A stretch of 64,000 nt of DNA from Cephalotus follicularis (Eukaryota > Streptophyta > Magnoliopsida > Oxalidales > Cephalotaceae), in the NCBI GenBank assembly GCA_001972305.1, contig BDDD01000115.1, forward strand, positions 248,001 to 312,000. The letters run 5' to 3'. This document shows, one piece after another, positions 1 to 11,869 of this stretch (within the stretch, counting starts at the first letter, position 1; each line of letters starts with the position of its first letter). The position numbers and the translations under genes were made by a program. The notes under the pieces were generated by a model. The model saw only the letters and a list, made by a program, of their open reading frames with translations, made no database searches and was not told the origin of the DNA.

Positions 1-139
1 TACACATAATATTATTTCTTAAAGCTTAGAGGTTCAAATCATAATCTCTTTAAACTTAAATATTTTTATATGTATGTGTATGTCTCTCTCTATATATATT
101 AATTTACATGTAATATGGGACCATGTGAGGGGTCAAATA

Positions 140-370
140 GGTCATGCGAGGCGTTAACGAGGCTATATGGGGGTCAACCAAGTATGGTGCAGGGCTGGGT
201 GGGGCAAAGTAATGGACAGATTTGTCCCCATCCCATCCCCACAAACAAGGCAATTTTTTTGCCCCAGTCCTGCCCCCAACAAAAAATTTTACGAGGAATC
301 TCTGCCCCGTTCAATGCAGAGCGGAGCGAAGCCAGGGATGCAGGGCAAGGAAAAAATGTCATCCCCAATG
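140..370. repeat. Decayed hAT-like terminal sequence
   Basis: G- and C-run-rich stretch in otherwise A+T-rich DNA, with alternating runs such as GGGTGGGGCAAAG, TTGCCCCAG and GGGCAAGGAAAAAATG. This composition resembles the subterminal sequence of plant hAT elements that begin near GGGGTGGCAAT. No target-site duplication or transposase is visible, so the assignment is by resemblance. The open frames here (up to about 100 codons) show no recognisable protein. Confidence 0.35.
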
Positions 371-489
371 AGGAGCGCTCCCATCATTGTGCAACCCATC
401 CACAACAATTTGTTACAAGAAATCACTAAAAATAATCTCTTTGTGAACCTTGTATAGACATTTGCAATGATTAAGGTTACCAACTATTA

Positions 490-660
490 GTTGGGACGAC
501 AACGGGACAGTTATGGTGTGGTTTTTTGGTTACCCATACTCACCTCGCTCATGCGTTAAGTCTACTCGTACCCGCATCGGATATAAATATTGATATCCAT
601 AATCACCCCGTGTCGGTTCGAGTCGGTTTCGAGTTGGGACATCTTAGTAATGTAGGTAAT
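490..660. repeat. Second decayed hAT-like terminal sequence
   Basis: Begins near TTGGGACGACAACGGGACAG and continues with ACCCGCATCGG and GTCGGTTCGAGTCGG motifs, the degenerate CCCGAACCCG-type sequence seen at the ends of many plant hAT elements. It is isolated and lacks a partner end, so it is probably a relic. Confidence 0.35.
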
Positions 661-954
661 TACCTCATTAACTATTGTATAGTTTTCTAATCCTAAGAGC
701 TCTATCTAAAACTTTAGAACAATTTAACCCGACATGAATTTTAAACGAAATAAACTTGATGAACATTTAACTGGTCCAACTTCTAAGACTTGCTCTCTTT
801 CTTATATCATCATCAACGGAGAATCCCAAAATCTAAAAGTATAGTAATTATTCATTATGAAAATCCAATATGTAATGACAAGTATACAAGTGTAGGTATT
901 TTGATGATATTTAAGTATAATAAAGATATTACAGTAAATATATCGAGATAGATA

Positions 955-1115
955 CGGAACAGATTTATGCATATCCGTACCTATCCCGTAACCGCAATAA
1001 GTAATGAAAGTAAAACTGAAACAGTGTCAAATCTGTTTTTCAAAAAAAAAAAAAACCAATCCCGTAAGGATGGTTTTGATTCAAAAATCTACAGTTCAAG
1101 TAGAAATTATAGGGA
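955..1115. repeat. Diverged copy of the 58.7 kb hAT-like terminal repeat
   Basis: Aligns by eye with 58690-58862 in the same orientation: CCGTA..CCGTAACCGCA, then TCTGTTTTTCAAAAAAA, then CCCGTAAGGATGG, and finally AAGTAGAAATTATAG where the other copy has GGTAGAAATTGCCATTCC. This shows a dispersed repeat. The hAT assignment rests on the terminal-like sequence only. Confidence 0.45.
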
Positions 1116-1690
1116 ATTGTAATTCTTAAATTAATAGGAAGATAAAAATGATAATTTATGGATAAAATTTTATTAATTTGAAAATAAACATAACTTTACA
1201 ATCTTTCAATGTCACCACTAGCTTGCATTCTCACATTATGTAAACTGTATCAACTCTTTTTTTTTTTTTAAAGAGAATCAAAGGATGTGATCAAATGAAA
1301 ACTTTTAATCAGACTGTATTTTAACTTCTGTCATTCAATTATATGAACAGGTGAAAGGCTACTTTCTATGCATCTTCACTTCACTTCACATGCCATTTTA
1401 ACATCAATCAGAAAATATAATCAACTTGCCAGAATCGCTAAAACCTTTTTTTTTTTTTTCATTTTGAATTCTTGGCCTGAACCCATCAGCTTCATCATTA
1501 GTATATAGCAATACTTCAATCCTTAATCTAAGTAGTTCTCTTGAAATTATCTGAAGATCATAATCACCTAACACTGTACAAACAGATACTATAATAATTT
1601 TAGCATATATATGATAGAAGAAGGCCACAACTGAAATTAAATAAGAAACTATTCATCATAGAGATTAATTGAATTCTCATGATATGAAAA
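1116..1690. other. Intergenic, no gene recognised
   Basis: A+T-rich sequence with short homopolymer runs. A 74-codon minus-strand frame (1404-1628) resembles nothing I recognise. The duplicated 3' flank of gene A starts at the right edge of this stretch. Confidence 0.5.
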
Positions 1691-1958
1691 GCACTTCGAC
1701 TTGTTGATCCACCGCTAGAAATGACTTAGAACCGATACTTCATTATCTAAAGGATTTTCCGTAAACAGCTCCATAAATCAATATATCATACTAAACACAA
1801 AGTTCTTGGAGCTTCTTTTATTCCCTAATCACAACCATTGTAGAACATAAGATTGCCACACCATAAATGCACATCATTGTCCAAGATCCCTCAATGTAAG
1901 CTCATAAGGAGGATAGGAAACCATGACATCCACTTGATGTGCAAGATGAGCCACCACA

Positions 1959-4866
1959 TCAAGTGACAAGCACTATCTTCCCAATATGCTTGCTACTTTC
2001 TAAGAGCCGGTGAGCCTCTGCTGCTTCAGATAATGGGAAATACTTGTATATAACAGGTTTCACCTTACCTTCTGCTATTGCAGGCCAAACATTTTTCTCC
2101 ACCTCACTGATGATTTTTGCTTTGCTTTCTGTACTTCTAACTCGCAAACCACCCGCTGCATACAACATCAAACAATATACATAAACGAGAACTCCTTGCC
2201 AAAATCTGTTCAGTGTTCCATGAAAGAGTAAAGCTTATACACTCCAACACAGGAAACTTGACATTTCAGATGCCATGCTCTAACTTGCACTGGCATACGT
2301 TCATCTAGATAGTTGCATATATAATGAAGAGTACAAGCACTCACACCCATTACCGAAAAAAATATAAACATTTTCAGATAGTAAAAAGTTTAAGATGTCA
2401 TGCTCTCACTTGCACAAGTACTTGTTCATCTATATAATTTCATTAGTAATGAAGCACTACCACAAAAATATAATAAGTGTGGACAATTCATTTTACAAAT
2501 GAATGAGAAGACAGGCACACTAATCAACAACACTTTGAATGAGAGAAACCAACTCTATCCAACTCAAAAACTACAGAAACAAAACCAGAGTATATAGAGG
2601 GCCTTTGCGATACCTTGCACCGTGGCACGCTTTGCGAACAAATGTGCCAGATTTATTTCTGAGACCGCTCCACCCTGGAAGCCAATAATAAAAAGCCTCC
2701 CATCAACACTTAAGCTGTCAAGGTTTCGCTGAAGGTAAGCCCCTCCAATACAGTCCAGAATGACATCAACACCTGAAGTTGAACATTATGATCGAGGTCT
2801 TACGAAGGTGAATATACATATTAGTGTCTTGGTAAAACATACCTTTTCCAGCTGTTTCTTCCTTTACCCTTGCAGCGAAGTCCTCTGTCTTATAGTTGAT
2901 ACACACATCAGCTCCAAGACCCTTGCAAAAAGCTAACTTCTCCTCACTTCCTGGTGATTAACAAATAAAATATATGTATAATCGAAACCAAATATATGAG
3001 GTAATAATAAATGTACAATTTAAGACCTGCTGTGATAAAAACTGTTGCTCCTCGGTATTTAGCTATCTGGATTGCAAAGGTACCAATTCCACTAGATCCC
3101 CCATGAACCTGAAATTTTGCAGTTGCCGGTTCATCAATTAAGCAACGCATCAGAAACTCCATGCAGATTAAAAGAAAAAAGACTAATAAATATATAAGTT
3201 AGATCAGGTGCGGTAAGAAATTGATTCTGAGTAACAACTTGAGATGAATGGTTAGTTCATTATCATAATGATTTTGGATGCTCCTGCCTCTTCAAAAGGT
3301 AGATATGAATTAGACCCAATATTGTGAATTGTTTAGCTTTAATCTAGAGTTTTCAATTTCATGGACTACAATAGCGGCTCCCAACATCAACAATTACATA
3401 TGTAGCACATGAAAATCTCAGATGCTCTTAGAGACTAAAATAATTTAAAACATATGCATTGGGACCAATGTGAGTCAAAATAAATAATCATGATAATTGA
3501 AAAGAACCGATTTAAAACTTACCAAGAATTTTTCCCCTGCAGATAGCTTACTCGTCATAAAAGATGTTGACCAAACAGTGCATGCCACCTCCGGGAAACT
3601 AGCAGCATCTTTCAATGAGATACCAGGTGGAATAGGAAGAACCTGTCCAGCTGGAACAGACACTTTCTCTGCATAACCTCCTCCACTTAGAAGAGCACAC
3701 ACCTATGTACGGCACAGTGTGTCAAATAAATGCAGAATATACCATTCAATCACATTGTTAAGCATTATAGTGAAATCTCCTTCCTTTAATCCATATCACC
3801 CGTCGAATCCTTTATTGTAAAACTACAACTTAAGGCGAGTCAAACATTCATGAACATATCAATGATTGTCAAAATCCCATCAGCCTCAACCCGTCAGACA
3901 ATTTAGGCAATCATAAAAATGCAGTAACAATGTAATAACCAGCTAATTATTGGACATATCTGAATGGATCAGATTTTGACCAATAAGAACGTTTGTTTAC
4001 TTATTAAAATTAAGTCTGAATATATCTTATTACTACGTATTGATCAAGACTTAATTACTCCTCTTATTCTGTCACACAACATCTTAATAAAATTTTGGAC
4101 AAAATTATCCTCATTTTTTTTTTAAAAACCCAACTCTACCCTCTCTCAAATATTTCGTAATAATTTAAAAGATTATAAAGATAAATTAAACATATTTATA
4201 TCTTTCAAACAAATTAGTTATCAAACGATCTTAATCATTCAGTATTAAGTAATTAACGCTTAATGTAAACAAATAACAACTTTATAGTTCTAAACTTTAT
4301 AACATGTGAACAAAATTCACATGGTGCAGCTTAAACCCATCCAAAATTACATGACAAAATACTATATATATATATTGATTAACCAAAAATATTCTCACTT
4401 TCAATATCATAACCAAATTAAAACACACACACACACAAATATGTTAATCTTGAACAAATCAACAACCGTATATACACGTAATTGTAATACTTGCATGCTT
4501 AAAATTGGAAAGAATGAAAAAAAATCCACAATCAAAATTCTGTCTTTTTAATTTCAAGGTAATTAAACAACGTGTCACCCACTTCCCAAAGCAAATCCAT
4601 GGAACTGAGAGTACCTGGTCACCAACTTTCCAGTGAGAAACATGTTTGCCAACAGCTAGAATGGTGCCAGAACATTCAAGACCAAGGTAAGGGCTGGTAC
4701 CCTTAGGTGCTGGGTATTGGCCTTTCCTTTGCATCGTGTCAGCCCTGTTCACTGCTGTGGCCTCCACTTTGATCAAAACTTCATCTTCTTTCATTTCTGG
4801 GTCTTCCACTTCCTGTATTTGCAGCACTTCGGGGCCCCCATATGTTGTTATAACTATTGCCTTCAT
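1959..4866 (-). CDS. NADPH:quinone oxidoreductase, PIG3-like (copy A), 6 exons
   Basis: Predicted soluble NADPH-dependent quinone reductase of the PIG3/TP53I3 branch of zinc-independent medium-chain dehydrogenases. Exons with GT..AG borders are 4866-4615, 3702-3523, 3108-3027, 2950-2843, 2772-2614 and 2155-1959 (TGA at 1961-1959): 978 nt, 325 residues, the usual family length, with no frame break. The start is the first ATG of the conserved N-terminus MKAIVIT. Residues 1 to about 115 form the GroES-like domain ([14 protein letters not shown]). The dinucleotide-binding loop GGSSGIG is at 147-153 in exon 3, followed by [19 protein letters not shown] and the C-terminal HIGKIVLV. Exon 1 ends after GDQ in phase 0 and exon 2 resumes at [14 protein letters not shown], which fixes the join. 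The copy on the same strand at 14678-17281 has identical exon lengths. Family assignment is strong; substrate is inferred. Confidence 0.93.
3945..4285. mobile_element. MITE-like insertion in intron 1 of gene A
   Basis: Absent from the same intron of gene B, where AACCAG is followed almost directly by the sequence that resumes here near 4285. The inserted DNA has inverted ends: GTTTGTTTACTTATTAAAA near 3991 and TTAATGTAAACAAATAACAA near 4260. It contains no ORF. The ends resemble those of the larger element at about 11870-12605, suggesting one non-autonomous DNA transposon group, possibly hAT. Confidence 0.6.
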
Positions 4867-5655
4867 CTCTTCCCGTTTCAGTCTTCAGATGTGACTAACC
4901 CTTCTCATTTTTTTATTTATAGCAGCAACTAGAGAGGCAAAATGGGTGCAAAAACGGTGAAAATTATTTAAAAAGAGTAAAACAAAAAAATATGAATGTG
5001 CAACCTGTCTCTAATTATGATTTCAGTTAATTTAACACACAATTTTAACCGTAAACTTGTTTATATTATTGTTTTTATTTATAAAAAAATCAGAAAACAT
5101 GTAAAGTAGAAATCACCGTTCAAATCATTTATCTCTCTATCTCTTTATCACTCATCATCTCATATACGTTAATATCTCATCAAACCTACGTCGAGACCAA
5201 AGCTAAGGATGTCATCGGTGATTTGTTTATATTATCTCATCAATTCATTAATAATATTTTAACTTTTAATAAAATATATATCAATAATATTTTGACAATC
5301 CGCTCATAATTTTTTGTGTGATACCAAATCATTCATGCTTTATAAGATTATTGTTTTCGATATCTTTTTCAAACCACCTTCCATCAATCATATATTCAGA
5401 GCATTGAATACTTAATTTGTTTTTAATTGATTTACATGAAACTTAAATCTAAAGTTAAACTAGGATAACCTGTTGCATAATTTGAGCATTTTCGATTAGT
5501 TCATTACTTATATAGGAAATACAACAATGAAACTCCTCGTCATTGTAACTATGACTACAATATTTGTTATTCTGTACCGTGAAATGCATGATTAGTTAAA
5601 AGATATGTTTTCATGATTGTGTTTTGCTTTTAAATTTTATGTTTAGTTTCGTTGA
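4867..5655. other. Upstream region of gene A
   Basis: A+T-rich 5' flank of gene A. Parts match the flank of gene B (4929-5040 with 17787-17920; 5385-5560 with 18115-18280). No TATA box can be chosen with confidence. No other gene is visible. Confidence 0.5.
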
Positions 5656-6641
5656 TGTCGAAATCAACAATACAACAGTCCCCTACGTATAGAGGTTTAA
5701 TTTGATATGGAAAGCGACGGATCGTCCGAAAATGATGTTTGATTGGGTTGCTTGACGTCCTCCATGCACACAAGAAACAAACTAAACGAAGGTTTAGGAG
5801 GTTTTACTCCCAGGGACACTCCGATGCTTAAGTCAGATAGTGACAAAGAATGTACAACAAGGTAGTTTTTAGTCTAGAATTAATCGACCTGTGTATAGTG
5901 TTTCTTTGGGGTATTTATAAAATTACCTGGTTGTAACTTCCTCTCTTCTGCTTGCATTACGGAGATAATTATGAGTCCTTAGGAAACGGCCGAGAATCTC
6001 ATCCATTTCCCTATTTGGCGCTGAGATGTTATCTCGTGCGTTATCATTCTAGATTTTAAATTGCATGGCCACGTGGCTGTAGCTCCAGAAGACACATAAC
6101 AGTGTCTTATTTGAGTAAAAATTTTCCCATATCATATGCTCCACTGGTTTTCATTTTTTGGGCTTGGTAGAGGAGGAAGCCCATTTGTGAGGTAATCTTG
6201 CTTTGAGCGGGCCTTTAATGCGTAATTAGGATTGTTTTGGCTTTTGAGCCTTGCTATTTGACCTATCTATGGCATTAACTATGGTGTGGCAGAGAAAGTG
6301 TAACCCTCGTTTATGTCTTTTCACTTGCCGCGCATGGTCTCTTCGTTTCCCGCGTCTGATTTGATGGGCTGATCTAGGCTATTTGGTTCCGCAGAGATCT
6401 AATGGTCTGAAATCAATCTAGAGCCCTTTAAATTGCTTTTTCTTCTTGGAGAAGTTTCTTTACTCTACACTTCTTCGAATTTCAAAGCTCTTGCTTCTAC
6501 AAAATTTTTCGATCTTTCCAAACTTCAAATCGATTTCCCTTCGAATCTTCTTTTGCAAAAATCTCAGGTGAGCCGTTCTCTGTTGTATGTTTTACAAACT
6601 GATTAGGACGCCACTTTGGGTTTTTCTTTGCTTCTCATTTT

Positions 6642-6681
<40 letters not shown>

Positions 6682-6689
6682 GGTTCCAG
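5656..6689 (+). other. Transposon-type leader: LTR-like region and 5' leader with intron
   Basis: Sequence changes character at about 5656, where the duplicated gene A flank ends. It contains a TCCGATGCTTAAGTCAG motif (about 5820-5837) of the kind seen in plant Tat-type LTRs, a TATA-like TATTTATAAAATT near 5910-5922, and a pyrimidine-rich leader (about 6450-6567). A probable intron runs from donor CAG|GTGAGC at 6568 to acceptor TTCCAG at 6689, with a (CT)n tract inside, so the intron ends immediately before the ATG at 6690. Calling this an LTR is inference, because no second LTR is seen. Confidence 0.4.
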
Positions 6690-7697
6690 ATGGCTAGAGT
6701 TAAGCAAACCGCTAGACAAGCTATTACTCCTGCAGAGGTACGTCGCATGACTGAGGCGGTGACTGTCGCACAACGTCTCTCGGAGCAGAGGAAAACATGG
6801 ATGCTGCTGTCGCGGGCGGTCCTGATGTCACCCATAATGAAGCTGGGACCCAAGTCTTTAAGACCCAGTTTGACAAGGGCATGCTTCATCGCGAAAAAGG
6901 GATAAAGTTGGCCAAAAAATACTGCTTCCCTAGAAGCTTGGAGTTCTCCCTTCCTCGAGATCCCAAGGAGACCACAGAGAGCAAACATGGTCTCTTTGTG
7001 GTTTTTAAGGATGCTCTGTTGCATGGTCTGAAGCTTCCTGTACCACCCTTTGCTATTGCGATTTTGAGGAACTTCCAAATTCATCCTTCACTATTTCAGG
7101 CGCAGTCTTGGGCCTTAATCATGGGTTTCTTGGTGAAATGTTTGGAAACGGGGGTGATACCGACAGTGGGGCTATTCAAGGAGTTTCACGGTCCTAAATT
7201 CATCTCATGGCAAGCGCAGTTACTATTTCAAGTCGCACATTGGTCTGACCAAGAAACTGTTGGTGGATCCTACAAAATCTGTCAAAGGCTGGAGGGAGAG
7301 GTACTTCCTTGTTAGGAATCTCCCCGGCTTCACTCCCTTCCACTGGTGTGACTCGTTGGATACCCAACACCTCAATTAGAGATCAATTTTAATTGAGGCA
7401 GAGAAGGCAGACCTTGAAAATCTCTCTGCGCTGGAGCCAGAGAAGGTGAATTCTACCATATTCGAGGATCGTTTGTGCGGTGTCGGGTTGAGTATGTCCC
7501 CTAGCCGCCGAGACACCTTGGATGATGAGGAGGAGATCCCAGAGGGGATTGAGAGAGAGGGAGTTCAAAATAGTAGAGAAGAACCCGTGGCCTCGCCCGT
7601 TAACAAAGGGGAAAGCTGTATTAAGCCTTCCTCACATCCTCTGCTTCTAATTCCTTCCTTTTGTTCACTCACTATTTTTTGTCATTTACCCTGGTAG
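6690..7697 (+). pseudogene. Gypsy-type transposon protein (PF04195-like) with H3-like N-terminus, broken
   Basis: The first frame (6690-6905) starts MARVKQTARQAITPAEV, whose first residues match a histone H3 tail except at one position. A second frame (6797-7315) carries the body of the protein, with GLKLPVPPFAIAILRNF and GVIPTVGLFKEF segments typical of the Pfam family putative gypsy-type transposon, an accessory or gag-like protein of plant elements. A third frame (7446-7697) adds an acidic, low-complexity tail (DDEEEIPEGIE), after which the reading runs into CAG-repeat-like sequence at about 7700 and stops being recognisable. Two frame changes and the abrupt end mark it as a pseudogene, unless unrecognised introns join the frames (a GTACGT lies at 6739). 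Confidence 0.55.
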
Positions 7698-7719
7698 CCT
7701 CAGCCTCAGCAGCAGCAGC

Positions 7720-8951
7720 AGCAGCATCAGCCTCCTCCCAATCATGTCACAATCAAGGATGATGCTCAACAAAAGACATACGGGACTCAAATCCCAAGCG
7801 AATCATCATATATAAAACAAGTACAACATGGCACATATCAAACAAGAGTCTCAAGATAATAAAAAGGAAAGGAATGTCTCACTCACATATTTACCGAAAG
7901 CAACTACCATGAACTATCCTTTCGATGCTCCGAATCAACCACAGAGTCCGCGTCTACAAAGCCATCACATTACGAATTCATTAAGCATATTTCCTATGCT
8001 TATATGAGAAAATAATAGATATATATGCCATACAAAGGATATATTCTAATTTTACCCTTTGATATTAGATATCTTTACTATAATTTAAAGTTCATTGGTT
8101 ACACTTCCTTTACCTCCACCATTACTAATTACTATTCAAAATCAACACTATATCATCATTTACTTTAGACAACCTCAATAAGCCAATATCCTTCTGACCC
8201 TAGGAGAACTTAATGGTTTCAATCCTTAATACAAATATCAACTTCTATTGTCAAAGGTTAAGGAACTTACGATGTTATGTTTGGAGGGTGAAGGATGAGT
8301 CACGTCCACACTTGTATTCCTTAAAATGTTCTTGAAGAAATGAAGAAAATGAGAACTCGTACAAGATAATTGTTTCAGCCAAGCAAAGAGATGAAATGTC
8401 GATCATTTCCTCTTTATAAATCTTATACTTGATTTGTGGTGAATAGTCTAGAATCTTTGAGATAATTAGAGACAAATCCAGATAATTCGAGACTTATGTA
8501 AATAATTAGGCCGAATCTTGGGCCTTACTGAGTCTTGGGCCTTAAGCCTGCATAATTCCTTTATCACACATGACTTACCACCGATTACGCCTAACCACTC
8601 CAGAGCAGCCCGACAATCCCACTTACTTCCTAGTCAACTCTCAGGTCCGCTCTACATACATCAAGTCTGCTTCGTAGTCTGCTCGGCATAGCTCAAGTCT
8701 GCTCAACATATATCTAGTTTTCTCAAGGAGGCATTGAGCAGGTATGCTCCTCCCAGACCAAGTCTGCTCAGTCTGGTCTACTCTTCTTAGATCAGGTCTG
8801 CTCCACTCCGCCCTGGTCTGGTCTACTCTGCTCCCCATGGTCTGGTCTGCTTTGCACCTCCCTGGTCTGGTCTGACACCAAAAGTAAGAATTTTTATAAG
8901 TAGAATGCAAGCTTAATAATTATACTCCAAATTAGGGCATGGGGTATTACA
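7720..8951 (-). mobile_element. Truncated gypsy-type LTR
   Basis: The right end GGGGTATTACA at 8951 reads on the minus strand as TGTAATACCCC, a common start of plant chromovirus LTRs. The segment 7825-8010 matches 24900-25075 inside another LTR (ATATCAA..AGACTC..AAGGGAATGTC.CACTCACA, then GATGCTCCG..TCA and CCGCGTCTACA). The left part is lost at the junction near 7700-7720. A degenerate GGTCTGCTC array lies at 8680-8880. It abuts a LINE relic on its right. Confidence 0.6.
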
Positions 8952-9671
8952 CCTAGGCTTCTAACACTCTTTATGGTTGATCTTCCCTTCAATAGGTATT
9001 TCTTCCTCACCCTAGCTTTCCGCCCTTGTTTAGCAGCTAATGCTGAGGCAGAGAAAACAATTATATGTCCCTTTCTTTCGCTGATGCTTGAGGCCACATC
9101 ATCCAACTTTGGTGCAATGTCCATACTATCCATATTGTACTCAGTTATAACCGTCACCTTGCATGCCCCACCATCAGTTAGAACCATACCCTCCATGCAG
9201 ACGTCATGTTCAGCGTTTGCTATGTCTGCTTTGGTATTTAACTCAGGGCTCTCTCGTATAACATCCATGCCTCCATCCACCTCCGTATAAGCTGACCAAC
9301 CATAACCCTTTTTGTTGAACTATTACAGCCAACCGAAACACCATGTCCACTAGAGTTAGCCCCGTCAGAATCCTCATTACCCTTAGACAGTGAAAATCTC
9401 ACCCCCTTAATAGGGTTTTTAGTATATTTGCCCAGTCATTCATAGAACGAGACCTCTCCTCTGCCCTAAACCACTGACCGAACTGGTGTTCCACTATTTC
9501 CCCCCTCACTCTCCTACCTGCTACACTCTCACACTCCTTCTCCACATGACGCAGGCAACCACAGACATAGTAGAAATTAAGAAGTTTTTCATATTTAAAA
9601 TTCAACCACACCTTACCCAAGCAACCACAAGAAAGATGCATCCCCCTATGGAGGGGCTGTTTGATGAACAT
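8952..9671 (-). pseudogene. LINE (L1-type) ORF1 C-terminal fragment
   Basis: On the minus strand, 9671-9399 encodes HRGMHLSCGCLGKVWLNF, YEKL.NFYYVCG and HVEKEC, the region around the CCHC zinc knuckle of plant L1 ORF1 proteins (zf-CCHC_4 type); the first zinc cysteine is replaced by tyrosine. Reading continues in other frames to 9280-8960, with a basic KQGRKARVRKKYLLKG stretch. Frames are interrupted, no reverse transcriptase is present, and the 5' part is missing. It is a relic next to the LTR fragment ending at 8951. Confidence 0.55.
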
Positions 9672-9689
9672 ATTGACTTGACATGTTGT

Positions 9690-9815
9690 TATTAAAAGAT
9701 TTTAATAAAATATCACAAACTAATTGAAATTTTTGGGGAGTTATACATTTGTATAGAGTTTAAACACCAAGTCCTGAATAGATTGGTGTGGTTGAGACAA
9801 CAGATCTTCTTTCTA
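9690..9815. repeat. Flank segment repeated at 33783-33900
   Basis: TTATTAAAAGATTTTAATAA, TATCACAAACTAATT and GATTGGTGTGGTTGAGACAA match 33783-33900 with small changes. With 12829-13710 it forms the flank that recurs in the third unit. Confidence 0.6.
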
Positions 9816-10401
9816 AAGCGATTTGATTCTCTTTCTCCCTGGAAAAGTAATAATTCCTATGGCATGATTTTTAGGACCTAAGCTCAGAGCAGGAAGAGAT
9901 AAGAGGGCCTTAAGACTATTGGTAGAAGCCAATGTCCCAGAAACTCGTTCTGACTGGAAGAAGAGGTGAAAGAACAAGCTTCTGAGCTTCTGAGCTAATG
10001 GTAATGACTTAGAATTCTTCTTTATTTATTTATTTATATTTTTTTTCGTTGAAGGTAATGTTTATTGTTTTAGTTAGCTAGAAGTCCATACGGAGGGAAA
10101 TGAAAAGTATTAAACCCGCACGAGGTTTGTGAAGCTTAAAGAGGAAATAGTGATATGCCCTTTTTTTATTTCATGAAACCCCTGTCTTTTTCGTCATCAA
10201 TACGGCATCACAAATAGTTTTTCTATAATATTATCCATCAATTCGAAAAGTACTATTATTAAACACAATTAAACTAAATCTCATTTAAATCTAGTCGTAA
10301 TCATCAATACATTATTCATCAAGTTATAACAAACGGTATTTGAAATTGTCCTTCAATAAAGAAATTCATATTCGTAAAAAAGAATGATCTAGATTTGAAA
10401 A
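9816..10401. other. Intergenic, no gene recognised
   Basis: About 0.6 kb with no convincing ORF. A short purine-rich stretch near 9890-9990 looks a little like coding sequence, but no frame is long enough to identify it. Confidence 0.4.
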
Positions 10402-11729
10402 TGTTGGGTTTTTCAAATCCTAATTGATTCTAAAATATTGATTTTGATGATAACAAAGTAATAAATTGTTACAAATTGTTTCTAAGTAGATAAATTTAAA
10501 AAGATGAATGAAGAAATAAAAGTGTTTTGATTACAAAATGATTAGATTTTTATTGATAAACACTATACCGACTTTGACTAATCACGTAGACGTCGACGAA
10601 AAATCAAGTCGATGCGTTTACAATTCTTTTACTTGTATAAGAATTATATCAGGAACAAGTAGACATCCAGGAAATATCAAGTCACTATTCACCGCTTCAA
10701 TTCAAGTCAACAAGTGAAGATCAAGTCGATGTCCAAATCTAAGAAGTCATCGTAATGCCACACAAATTTTGGCAGAAGCTCTATATATTCAAGTTGATGT
10801 CTTATCTAGAAAAAGTTGATGCACTAGGTTCATGAAGATTAAGCCTATTTGTTATGAAGAACAACTTGATGTGCTAAGAATTTGAATGATTAAGTCGAGC
10901 TTATTTTGAAGTCAAGTCGACGGCTAATGCCATCTTAGAAATAAGTTGACGTGTTAGTGAAAGAAGTCGACATTTTAGATCTCAAAAAATGAACAACGAC
11001 TAGTTAACTTTTTGCTACAATCATGGGCTTCTTATCTCAGACACTCCAAACGGCTATATGACTAATTTCAAGTATATATGCAAGCTTATCAGTTGATTTT
11101 GAAGAGAAGAACAACTAGAAGAAGAGAGATTACAATAATATGAATTACATTAAATCAAAATCTTCAAGTTTTCTCAAAGAGCCAATATACACTCAAAAAG
11201 CTTAATTTTTATAATCTGTAATTGAGTGATTGGGTGATATTCACTTGTGCAATATCTGACCTACTGTGAAGCTTTTCATTGTAAACAAAACTCTTTAAAT
11301 TCTCTATATTTTGTAATCAAGAGGAGTAAACTCTTGATAAGTTTTGAGTGAAGAGGCCTAGTAGTTAAGGTCAATTACTGAAATTGTAAAGGTGTTACGA
11401 TTTGTACTTAAAAACCAAATTGAGATTGTATTCAGGTGAATACTAGTGAAAACTCAATGAGATTATTGGAAAAAGTGGACGCAGACAAGAGTTAAGCCGA
11501 ACTACTCTAAAAATGAGTTTGCATTCCTCTTACTTTTTTCTTTACTTTCAGTAATTTGATTGCTTACTTGATTGTTGGTTTGCTCATTGATTGCTTATCT
11601 GATTTCATTACCAACTTATTTGATTATTTCTTTCATTTTAGTTTATCATTGTTTTTTAAATTGAAAAAGTTCATATTTTCATTATATATACAATTCACCC
11701 CTCTTGTATATTTTCAAAAAATACCAACA
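10402..11729 (+). mobile_element. SIRE/Maximus-like copia solo LTR
   Basis: Starts TGTTGGGTTTTTC and ends ATACCAACA, a TGTTGG..CCAACA inverted pair. Flanks are GAAAA (10397-10401) and AAAAA (11730-11734), an imperfect 5 bp duplication. Diagnostic SIRE-type LTR sequence is present: GATGATAACAAA near the start, AAAAAGTGGACGCAGACAAG and AGCCGAACTACTCTAAA near 11470-11510, and CAATTCACCCCTCTTGTA near the end. AAGTCGAYG-like motifs recur between 10560 and 10990. There is no internal coding region, so it is a solo LTR. Confidence 0.8.
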
Positions 11730-11869
11730 AAAAAAGAGTTGAACAAAACAAACCAAGGCATATGAAAAAAAAAGTTTGAAGATAAGAATTGTATAGAATC
11801 ATAAAACATTTGAACTTAATTGTTTATTTTTAAAATAGTTTTTAAAAAACAAAGAAAATGCAAGTCTTG

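Larger units (their letters stand above)
1700..5640 (-). repeat. Tandem duplication unit 1 (gene A and flanks)
   Basis: Collinear with 14420-18410. Similarity starts at about 1695 (CACTTCGACTTGTTGAT, also near 14421), runs through all exons and introns, and continues upstream of the start codon to about 5640 (TAAATCTAAAGTTAAACTAGG in both). The main differences are an insertion in intron 1 of this copy (about 3945-4285) and a MITE upstream of the other copy. The near identity of introns shows a recent duplication, or later conversion, rather than convergence. Confidence 0.85.

Noticed and set aside
1404..1628. 74-codon minus-strand frame as a small gene
   Set aside because: No similarity that I recognise, poor codon composition, and no sign of splice sites or conservation in unit 2.
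6635..7084. 149-codon minus-strand frame
   Set aside because: Antisense shadow of the PF04195-like protein; its C-terminal RERERE run is the (CT)n tract.
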